NCBI GenBank assembly: GCA_030141605.1
Contig: JAQGDQ010001429.1
Span: 1 to 41,692, forward strand
DNA: 41,692 nucleotides
Direction of reading: 5' to 3'
From: Tubiluchus corallicola
Taxonomy: Eukaryota > Priapulida > Priapulimorpha > Priapulimorphida > Tubiluchidae
The position numbers and the translations under genes were made by a program. Every line of letters begins with the position of its first letter. Positions within the stretch are counted from its first letter, which is position 1. The notes under the pieces were generated by a model. The model made no database searches. It was given only the letters and a program-made list of their open reading frames with translations, and had not been told where the DNA came from. Below, piece by piece: positions 24,801 to 36,800 of this stretch.

Positions 24801-27800
24801 CACAACAATAACGAATCAGTTGCACGAGTTCATCACATATTTTTTTTTCATTTTAGGCCTGCAGCCCCCATTTTCCCCAATTCGACAACCTGCATAGTCA
24901 TTGCATGCAAAGCGGGATCAACCAGACACTGACTAAATATAAGTGGAGGTTAGGGCCTCCCATCACTGATAGTCATGTTACCCCATTGTCAGAATTGGAA
25001 ACGGGGACGTTTTTCACAAGTCCTACCAACATGGCATTGGACAGCATTTTCTTTACATCTGGTAAGTGCATCTTAAGAAGTAAAAGTTTCACTTGAGAGG
25101 CATTTGTACAATACTTTAAAACATTTTGTAAGGTGCTTACAATCCCTCACACAATTTAAACGCTCTCATGGGCGTCGCCAGAGTATAAAATTTGACTCAC
25201 TGGGGACTAGGGGAGAGCACTGTAAGCTCCCCCAGCGGGGTTCGGCTATCAACGAACGTTCCTGTACTTAAGCACATTTTGAAGGCCTCAAATGAAATCT
25301 AAATTCTGATACACAGACTTCTTCAAACGTGAAAAATTCTGCTTTAGTAAATAGATTTTACGTACAATGCAGTTGACCCATGACTTAAGCTAAATTTATC
25401 TAATGTCAAGATTATTTACCCAGCAAAAGGTGGATAGTCAAACATAAAACTGATTTGAGACTGCTAAGTTTACAGCCCACCCACTGTTCATACAAAATTT
25501 AATTAGTTTGCGTGGGTGCTCATTTTTCCCACCAGACACAGCTAAACGACAGAACGTCTCGGCCTCACATGCATTTTACTGCATTTTAGACCATTTTGCG
25601 GTTGTTAGAAGCTATTTCCTCAGCAAGTTCACTAGTTTTAAACTCATTATAGTTATGAAAACAAACAAAGATTGATGTGTTTCTTGGTTTACTGCTAAAA
25701 ATTTTTATTTAGCCGTAAAAAAAATTTAACTTAAAAAATTCTGTGGACGCACGTGCATCCGCCTGCCGGCGCCCGTGAATACTCTAACCCTAATCCAAAC
25801 TCTGACCCTAATCCAAACTCTAACCCTAATCCAAACTCTAACCCTAATCCAAACTCTAACCCTAATCCAAACTTTAACTCTAATCCAAACTCTAACCCTA
25901 ATCCAAACTCTAACCCTAACCATAATCTGCTTTACGAACTAATATTCTTGTGCGTGGGAATTGTAAATTTTAGCCAACATTTTTATCTTCTTATTGTGTG
26001 CAATATCTTGTTATATCTTTTTATCTAGATTTGTTTTTACTAATATTTTCATGTGAACAAATTGCTGTACAGGTAGCAGAGTTCAGTGTGTTGCTCAAGC
26101 AGTAGATGAGAAGGGCAGACTTGGCCAAGAATCGTACAGCGATGTCCAGATAGTTGATGAGAATATGCTCTGTCCAGCTAGAGATAGGGAAACATTTGGA
26201 GAAAAGGCATTTTCTGCGGATCTGCACTACACAGGCAAGGAAATTGGAGTAGTGGAATTGATTAAAATGTGGCAAGACAGTGCATGTGTAAAAATTAAAA
26301 ATGAAAGCAAGGACATTGTTGAAAGACACAGTAAATTATCATTTTTCAAATGGTAATTTTAAACTTCTAATTTCAAAAATGGGTGCTTGACTTTACTAAT
26401 TACTAATGGATGGAGGAACGTTTTGTCTCTAGTTATGATATTATGTAATATACATTATATAATATAATATATTATGTTATGTTATGTTATGTTATGTCAT
26501 GTCATGTCATGTCATGTCATGTCATGTCATGTCATGTCATGTCATGTCATGTCATGTCATGTCATGTCATGTCATGTCATGTCATGTCATGTCATATCAT
26601 ATCATATCATATCATATTATATTATAAAATTAATAATTACTAAATTAGCAAACTGGGAAGAATAGCTTTCCTATGTGCTTTATTATTATTATTTATTGTT
26701 TGTTTATTAAATATATCCACAATGATCATTACAGCATAGCAGTCCAAAAGAATTTATTAACATATTTATTATCATGTACATAAGATGCCAAGGTGCAGAT
26801 GACCCATGGGGTACTCAAGAAGTAATTATTTGTTGAGAGCACCCCAAATGAATGTGGATTGAGTGAAGTAGCAAACAGCAATAAAGGAGTAGAAAAGAAA
26901 AGTTAATAGAGAATAGAAAGAAAGAGAAAGATGTGATGGTGATGCGATTCTTATTGATATAAACAGTATGCTCTTTTTGTATCATCCTCTCATTAGAAGT
27001 TATCTGGTACATCTGAATTTTAAATTTGACCTTAAATTGAAACCAAGGTCAAATTTGACAACTCCAATGGAGAGTCTATGCACATGTATCAGAAAAAACT
27101 GAACTTGGCCCTGTAACATCAATCAACAACTATTGAAACGCCATCAATAGAAAGATCTAATATGGGTTCATATGACTGACATGGAGCAACCACTGTGTAG
27201 CTACCCTTTCAATTAGGCGTAATAAAAATGAAACTTCTGAAAAAACTACACCTTGCTATTTACAATTTATTTTCTGCGTTACAGGTTCAAGCTCTACTGA
27301 CCTAGAGCTCTCAAACAAGTTTCGTTTGACAGTATCCATTTCCCACGAGGATGGAATGGTTCCAATCATCTCTGCAAGAAAAATGTCAAATTTTACTTTA
27401 AATACCAGTGACATTAGTAACCATGCAGTGCCCTGTTCTAATATTCTGATGCTTAATGACCTTGACACTGAACAAGGAGCAACGAATCAATCAGAAATGT
27501 AGGTAAAGGGTGTCTTATAAGCATGAAAAGCATGATGTGCTGCCCTCGGTCTTTTTGAGTTTGTGCAATGCTATCAGCTACATTGCATTTTATGTTGTAC
27601 ACAGTCTCACCAACGCTCATACAACATTTGTTGTATTTTAATATACAATTAAAAATATTGAAATCACAATACAAAATATGCACATAGAATGCTTTGCTTA
27701 AAAATGTAAAAGAAATTTAAATATTTTTTATCTCCCGCCAAATGAACGTCGCTGCCGGCATGTTTGAAAAAAATGACGTAAGCTGGTGTCTGTTGGGCAG

Positions 27801-30800
27801 CGTGAATGCTGTGAAGGCAAGCTGTGTGAAGGTACGCGTTGAGAAATTTCTACAGTTCACACAGAAGTTCAGTGATTCTAGCGTTGTATTTAACTGTGTT
27901 CATGTAAAAATTGATCATGTGATCAAAAATGACCAAGATTAAAGTGGCTACATAGCTTTAACTCACAGGATTATACCATAAAATGTGTAAGTAGTGTAAC
28001 TTTAATTGCGTAAGTGTAATTAATTTCCAGACTTTTTGTTGACTTTCAGATGCGCATGTAAACTTGCGAGCATACAGTAGGTACCGGGTGGGTTACACAG
28101 TTTTAAAATTCGTTTTATAACATTTTTCTCAAATATTCGAATAAGCTCAACTTCCCGAGAGACTTGGCTTTTGCTTAATGTAATAGGAAGGTGCAAACAA
28201 AATATTATTTTCCATTATTATTGCCAATTTAGCTACAAAATCATAATATTAGAATCTAAATTCAATGTTTAAATAATGAGAACAACTGCATCATTTCTAG
28301 GATAGAAAGTTAAACGTTCTTGCAAATAGGAAGACACAAGTGTGTTAGCTTAATCTTTTAAATAATTATTTTATCAATGTAACTAGGGAAGATGTTGAAA
28401 TGAACCAACTGCTTGAAAGTGAGGAGAAAATGCGAGGTAAAAGAGCAGCTAGATTCTACAAGCATCTAAACGTAAAGACCTGCAGATGGACTTTTATCAC
28501 TTACTTTGATTTGTCAGAACTCCTGGAAGACTGTGGAGGAGAAATGTCTTTAAGTTCGAAGGTATTGATTTTTTGCTTTGAATAATTATAGCTGTCCCAG
28601 CTTATCATTTCATTACGGTGTTTGATTTTCAAGACATTTGCTGCTTATAAACTACAGTTAATAAATTCCTTGTTAATTTTTCAAGGCTTTGTGAAAGTAT
28701 CTGTGTTTAAACTTTAAAAAGAAGCTATTTGAATTCCAAATATTGTTTACTGAGAGCATCATAATCCTTTTTATATATTTGTAGTTTCTGAAATTGATGT
28801 AAATCAGCGGTTTTCAATAACAAGCAGTGTTGTAAGTGTAAGCAAAAGGATTCATTAAAAGTTGAGTCAATGTTTTCATGAGCTATGTAAACAATTTCAA
28901 AACGGTAACAAAACACTAGTATTGATTTTTATATTATTAAACGGCCATATAGCAGCGGTTATTTGTCTTTTCGGCACTGAGAAATTATCTCCACCATTAT
29001 CACCATTAGCATCAATTTATTATCGTTGTCATCACCATCACCATTGTTTTCAGCATTAATATCACCATCGTTGACATCATTAGCATCAACGTCATCAACA
29101 TAGTCATTATCATTTTCTCGCATCTGTTTGCTTCGCTCCATTTAACATATTTTTTTGTTGTTTATGTCATTAATGAAGTCTTATTCATTGAGCTTATTCA
29201 TTATTCGTTGAATTTAGCTTATAAATTAATTTCTTCTGCTACTCATAGCACTGTAATGCATTGTTAATTAGTAATTTTATAACTTTATTTTTGCATGTGC
29301 TAAATGGATGATTAGGGCATTGAAGATTTGACACGAGGGCCGCTTTTAGTCTTTCACCAACCTTTTTCCACATTTAAACAACTTAATAATATTGTACTAA
29401 TTTGTGATGTTTGGACATAATATTGTGGAAATAAAGCACATCTGAATGTGAAATTTAAAATCAAGGCTAAAAGTCCTTTTAAAATCGTTGAGCCTTCAAG
29501 CCTAATTTGAGTAATTTTAGTAAACTGACCATCTAACGCTAGAATTTTTATAAGTTGTTTATTTTACTGTTATCATTTAAACTTAGAAAAATATAACAAA
29601 GAAATTTGCAGAGAACTATCTATAAAGCATATATTTAAAATATACTATCTCTGAATAGAAATTGTCAGGCTCGGTGGTTGCCGCCATTCACTTGAAAATC
29701 ATGACGTAACTGGGAGACTTCGTGAGTTTTCGTGAGCGAGTCGTGGCTTTCCGTAAGCGCTCTGCTTAAACAAATTCAAATTTCCTCAGCTCGCCTAATG
29801 TTCAAAAAAATATTACAAAATTAGCTATCTAATTTTTTAGTAAAAACCTCTTATACTTCTTGTAATGATTGATAGTGCGCTAGTTTTCTTCAAGACGAAT
29901 GACGTCATTGGATGAGTGGGCATTGAAAATGGGAGCGCCCAAGCATCTTTAAAGTGATTTTACTAATTACACGAAGCACTCACCGCAGTTTTATTACGAA
30001 ATCCTTCGAACGTTTTTCACGAACAGTGAAATAAGAGTAACCATCTAGAAGGGGGGTTGGCCTTTACTTTAAGGCATATTATATATATAAACTTTCGTAT
30101 GTTGATATATTAATTCCTGTATATACAACACCATTAGATATACCAGTCAGTAAATATGACAGATTTATAGAAACAAGTGCGTTGGCTCTTCTACTTGGAA
30201 GAGGTTGCAAATCATTTAAATACAGGATAGGTATAACTGATTCAGATCTGTGTGTTTGCGGTTTGGGCAGTCAAACCCCAGAACATTTAATTTTTCATTG
30301 TCCGTTACCATTGGTTAGACAAGATATAAGAGTAAATCTCGAACGCAGCTTAGAAAATAATGACATTCGAAACATTGACAGAAAGAGAGACACTAATGTA
30401 GTTAAAATGTATATAGATATTGTAAAAGAACTTACCCAAAACGATCTTATTGTAAATTGATTATAAATATTTGACATATATTTAGAATAAGTAAATCGTA
30501 ATGCAAAATTGTCAGCTTGTTTAGTAAGAAAATTATTTAATGTACGTAGTGTACGTAGACTTATTTAACATTTTTGTACTTTTGTGCCCTGCAAATAGAG
30601 GGCTTGTTGTATCATTTTCAATAAAGATTTTTAATAATAATAATAAGGCATAAATGAAGCCAGAGATCAAGACAAAAAGAAAATAGATTTGTTAAGATGA
30701 TAGAGAGGCGGAAGAACAAACGTAATAAACAAAAACCGACTCTGAAAAGGAAAATACAAAGAAGCAGAGGAGGCAAGAGCAAACAAGGGAGTATGGGAAT

Positions 30801-33800
30801 GATTTCTAAATCCGGGAAAACTTTGTTGGACAAAACTCATAGACAAAACGAACTCGGCAAAGCAGGACTATATTCTTTTAATTATGTCAGAAATTTATTT
30901 TGTAGAGCAAGCAGCTAATGCAACCCATAGTGACTTTGTTACTGCCAGTGCATGTCACTCGAATCTCCTTTGCTCCACACTTTCAAGAGCATCATTCGAA
31001 AACAACTTTGAGACTTTCTTTTGCATACGGCACTGGCGTTATGTGGAAACATGGTATTCTGTCGACTAGTAATAGTGACTTAAATGGTGAGTATTGTTAT
31101 AATTCCTGCTCATTAATAGAATTATCGTTATCGTCATCATCGTTGTTATGATCATGACTGCCATCAACATCCACATCATCATCATCGCTTGACGCGCAAG
31201 GGAAGACGCCTGCCATTGCACAAACTGTGGTTAGTTTCTGACGTAAGCAATAGCTGTGCTCGGTTGCAGTTAATTAACTTTCTAAGCTAATTATTCAAAT
31301 ATAAGAAACAATTGCTAACTTTTATAGGCAAGAAAATGTACATTTTGGACAGTAAATTAAAATGAGATTGAGTCTAAACAATCGTTCGGGTTTCCTTTGA
31401 CACCATTATGTTATTTGAGAGTTTTAGGTCTAAATAAATCATTGAACGCTCGATTTTGATTAAGCCAGTCTAGTAATGTGTATGTGTGAAAGCAGTCTTG
31501 TTCCGCCTTGCGAAGTTCCTGTGTAAAAATTTTATTTTCTCTTTTTCTTTGTTGTTTCATTGTTAACGTTTTTTTTTCTGTGCACAATAAATCATTTCAG
31601 GACGTTTGTATCCGAATAAGATCAACATTCAACACAGTGGGAAACTAGAAGTGCACTTTCAATCTGAACCGCTATTTACTGGCAAATTTCTCTCATTTGC
31701 AAAAGGTAAAACTGGTATTAAGAGTAATCGTATATCTTAGTAAATATCAGGTGTGCCAAAAAATGAGCCAAAGTTTTGATCACGATACGATAAGAAGAAA
31801 GTAATGGAATTACTTGAAAATTAATGATGTTACAGACGTTTAGTTTATGTAAAAACAAAAAAAAATTTAGGTCATTTCCTTAAAGAAGTTTTAAATCAAC
31901 AGGTCAAAAATATAAATGCCAAAAAACGTCAGTCTTGTAATTTGCAGAAGCTGTTGCGTGTTTCCACTAATTTCAGTGCATAGAGAAAGCAATCTCTCCA
32001 ATAGCTGATGCAGTACTTATCGTGATAGCTTCTCATTGCCTTAAGAGGTGTTTGATCCCAGCACTGAACAAGTTTTGCTTTTAGTTCTTCTGCATCGATG
32101 TGTCCACCATTTTCCCTGCAAACTAAGCAAAGACATTTCTTTCAATGACTACTGTTTCATACTTCTTTAAGAGGTATTTGGTCTCAGCACTGAACAACTT
32201 TTGTTTTTACTTCTTCTGCATCAGACGGCACGGTACGGCCATTGTACACTTTCTATTGAAAGGAATTTATTACATTTGTCCAGATACGTTAACCCAGAAG
32301 ATTAAGTACCATTTTTTCTTCGCAACAAATCTGCATCAGTGATTTATTTTCTGTGGAAAAGACCATGACGTAAACAAATTGATTTCTTTATTGTTTTGTT
32401 GTCATGCATTGAGTGCTTTATACGTCTTCAGTTGATGATTATAGCTGACATTGTTCCTGTCATTTAGTTTTTTAAAATGCATAAATGTTTTATCCATGAC
32501 TTAAAAGCCAGTAAAACTATAAACCTGTAACTTTCATAGTTAAAGTTAATGTGTTGTAATATCATTCTGTGAAATGTCAACTTTATAATAGAGGCACTTG
32601 CCTCTTCTAGTCTATACTTCAGAACGTTTTTTTTCTGCATCACCCGGTATAATAGAGCTGGTTTGTTGGTCCTTGTGTCCATCTGATTTGTTTGGCTCAG
32701 GGGCAGGAGATGTGGCAAGCAGGGGGGCGCAAAAATTTTCTGGGGGGGGGGGCGAGGTATCCGAAGTGGTTAAATAATGGTTAAGCCTATTTTAACCCCT
32801 TTTATACTGCATGCAGGCTTATAATTAGCGTGTGTAGGGCGGCGTAGCGGACAAAGCAATAATGAGAAAATTAACTCTCAGTTAACCTAACGTTATTAAT
32901 GTGCCTCTAACTAAATTGTTATTTACAGAAATTTATCACACACAAGTTTTAAGAAAATAATACACTAAAGCTACCAAACATTTTTTTACCTAATTCTAAT
33001 TCATATTGAAAACGATTACATGCGAACTGCAATTTTCACTGCAAAAAAAATATTTGTCCGATTTTGCAGGGGGGGGCGCAAATTTTCACAAGGGGGGCGT
33101 TCGCCCCCAACCCCCCTCGCTCCCCCTAGTTCCACCCCTGGTTTGGCTGTCACACGTGACCATTGAAATGAGTGGATAAAGACAAGATTAAGCAATTTGC
33201 AAGTAGCCTCATTTGTGTGCTTCCTTAGTTATCTCCACTTGGTAATTTATTGGTTTATTGGAATTTTATTATAGTTTGCTCTAATCAAACTATAAAAGTC
33301 AAATCAAAAACAGATTATTACCCTGTTACCTTCTTGTCATTTGTTACTGGTAACTCTTTACTTATTTTCGTTTCGTATGAATACCTGTTGTGGCCATTAT
33401 AACTTTATTGTCAAGTTTAAAGATTTACACAAACCAGTAATACAAAAACAAGTAAGGAAACACTGGAAAACTTTAACCCTTTCATATCCGTTATATCCCG
33501 TGGGATACGAGAATATTTTCTGCCTTTAAAATTAATAAAATTTTAAAACTGACAGTTATTTGATCTGTTTATAGTTATTTTGATTTAAGCCAATAACAAT
33601 AGACTAAAAATGGTGATAAAATGGCAAACTAGAAAATCTGCATAGCATAAAAACTGCGCGAGGTACAGTACTTTAGAGACGACTTTGTACAGATCAGCAT
33701 AGCATGCATACTAAATGTCTTAAATACTTTAAAAAATTATCAGCAGTTGCAAAATGAAGCAGATTTTATGCTTCCATTGAATCCCAATGTATCCGGTGGG

Positions 33801-36800
33801 ATACAGGCTATATTTAGCACGCGGGCACAGGTAGAAAAAAAATTATTATGTGTAAACAAGATGGACATACTGAACAAAAGTACCAAGCCAAAAAATTTTT
33901 TGGGACTGAAAGGGTTAAGCAAAATTATAATTCATTTAAATTGTTCCAGCTTATACTTCTACCAGCCTGTCATATAAGTAAGGAATTCAGACTGACGCAC
34001 TCTTTGACACTCATACCAACCATAAAATGTCAGTGGAGCTGGGGGGGGGGCGAAAAACTGGAAACCTGGGTGCTAACTGATACAAGCAACTTTTTTCTTC
34101 AGTTGACGGAGTAACAGTTGAATCAGGAGTACGACATCTTAACCACAATGACCTTACTTTCACTTTGGAACTCGTTAAGAACCAGACATTAAAGAGTTCG
34201 AAACAACACTGGAAATTTGTGTCAGACTTTGCTGTATGTATACATTATCTCTTTTCTGTTTCGTTACAAAGTTACGAGATTTTGATTGAATGCTACTATT
34301 ATTATGAGATATATAAAATACAGAGATTACAAAATGGTCATGGAGATAGTTATAATAGTTGTAATAAACGTTTGTAGAAAAATATAACGGTTTAAATGAT
34401 TTCAGGTTCCTGATTGCACTGGGGTGTACTTAATCACTCTAGTTCCTTGCGTAGTTGTTCAGGAAGTTTCCCTAATGAAACCGTTAAACTGCACACCACA
34501 GTCACCTCTGAAATTTGAAGTAGACATTAGCCTGCAGCAAGTTAGCAATGCAGTGCCACCAAAATTCAGTCTGGGAGTCCACCTCCAACTTTCTAGCAAT
34601 AAGACCATGTGGCTGGCTAGAACAGAGAATTACACGGACATCTACAATTCAGATTCAGATTTCAAAATCGGTGAGTGAATAAAAGGTAATCAATAAAATC
34701 ACTTTAACATGTTTATTGAGCGACGATTGTTTTGGCTACTGAAGCCATTATCAAACAATAAATTAAATAGAAGAATAAATGATACATTAATGATACAAAG
34801 GCGCAAACTGATCTAATTTAACTTATCAAAATAGAATTGCAGAGAAATGTATAAAATGTACTTTTCTCTGCAATTTCTTCCGTTACAACCTCGTTTATTT
34901 TGATAAGTTAAATTATAATCTGTTGTTTTGTAGTTTCGGTTTGCGCCTTTGTATCATTAATGTATTGTTTATTATTCTATTTAATTTATTGTTTGATAAT
35001 GGCTTCAGTAGCCAAAACAATCGTCACTGAATAAACATGTTGATTCATAGAAGCTGTATCTTTCGTGCAAAATAACTTTAACTACCACTTTCTATTATCA
35101 AATTATTTCACCAGTGAAGTTCTGGAGAAATTTAATTTATTCTTTATTCTCACTGTGTGTTTTATGTTTCTCTGTTATGACTTTTCATATTATGTTTGTT
35201 TTAAGCAATTTTGTGGGCTGCCAGATCTTTTTTATTTACCTTTCATGTTGTCATGAAGTCGGTAAGTCTTACTTTTTCTCGCATGTTTTTTTAATTTACT
35301 TTCAGGTGACATGGTTTATGGTAAAATTATTTCTTCATCTGACCAAGAATTACAAAGAATCGAAATCGAAAAGGTGCTGCTCTGCACAGGACAAGATGGC
35401 TACCTACCAAGTTTCAACCCATCTGCAGAAGAGTATGGGTGCTTGGCTGAATCGCCATTGCTCTTGCATCAATACAAAATCTTGGTACGGTAAAGCAGAT
35501 GTCATTTCATTTACCCTAAAAGCGTTTGTAACATGAAATCACACGGTTTGATAACAGACGATAGAAATGATATCAACATTGATGACATTATTTACTTTCA
35601 ACTTTTGTGCTCGTTACCAGAAATCTCCGTTTTTATATTATAATTTTTATTGCAGTGTGCTAGACGCGCAACGCATTTTACATAAACTAATCTTTTTTGT
35701 TTCTTATAGGATCGCAAGTCTCCCTGGACTGTATACAAAGAAATCGGAGGAGCAAACTTTGGTGCTCAGTTCACGAAAGAATTCCTTCTGGAGACGACGT
35801 CTGGTTCCGACGGGTTCAAATTCAAGTCTAATCCTCTTCTCAAGGTCAAATCTTATTCATTGACTCATATAATACATTAACGTTAACATTAACATTACCT
35901 TCACCATCACAATTACCATTAATTACAATTAACATTATCATTAACGTTAGTTACATAAACAGCAACATTAAGACTCACATTAGCGTTAACATTAACATTA
36001 TCATTAACGTTAGTTACATAAACAGCAACATTAACCCTCACATTAGCATTAACATTATCATTAACGTTAGTTACATAAACAGCAACATTAACATTCACAT
36101 TCACATTAACATCAACATCAACATCAACATCAACATCAGCATCAACAACATCAACATCAACATCAACATCAACTTCAACTTCAACATCAGCATCAGCACC
36201 AACATGAACATGAACATGAACATGAACATTAACATTAACACTTGAAATACGAGAGACTTGTGAGACTCCTGAGACTTGTTCTCATTAACAGAATAAAACG
36301 TAATGCTGTTCATAGTTGGAAAGATTATAATATCCTTTTGGAAAGTCAACTCATTCAGTAGCTTTCGTCCTAGTGGGCCTCATCAGCTGAAAATAACAGC
36401 CAAGATGTTAGAAAAGTATGTACCAACGTAACAACATTAAAAAAACAAAACTAAACTAAACGTTTTAGCTACAATTTTGTTTTTTTCATGTTGTTACATT
36501 GGTACATACATTTGTACATACTTTATCTGTTATTTTCAGCTGATGAGGTTGGCGGGGGCGAAAGCTACTGAATAAATATTATAATCTTTCAAACTATAAA
36601 CAGCATTACGTTTTTCTCTGTTAATGACAAGTCTCAGGAGAACTCTCTCATATTTCAAGTGTTAATGTTAATGTTGATGTTAATGTTAAATGTTATGCTA
36701 ATTTTAATGTTACTGTTAATGTTCGTGTTAACGTTACTGTTAAAGGATTTGAGACTATAAAGGGCATTACGTTTTTCTCTATTAACATTAATATATAGCA

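Noticed and set aside
25726-26028. NPNSNPNP-repeat protein
   Set aside because: The frame comes from an 18-bp tandem repeat inside an intron; both strands are open.
26474-26665. MSCHVMSCHV frame
   Set aside because: Pentanucleotide repeat read through all frames; not a gene.
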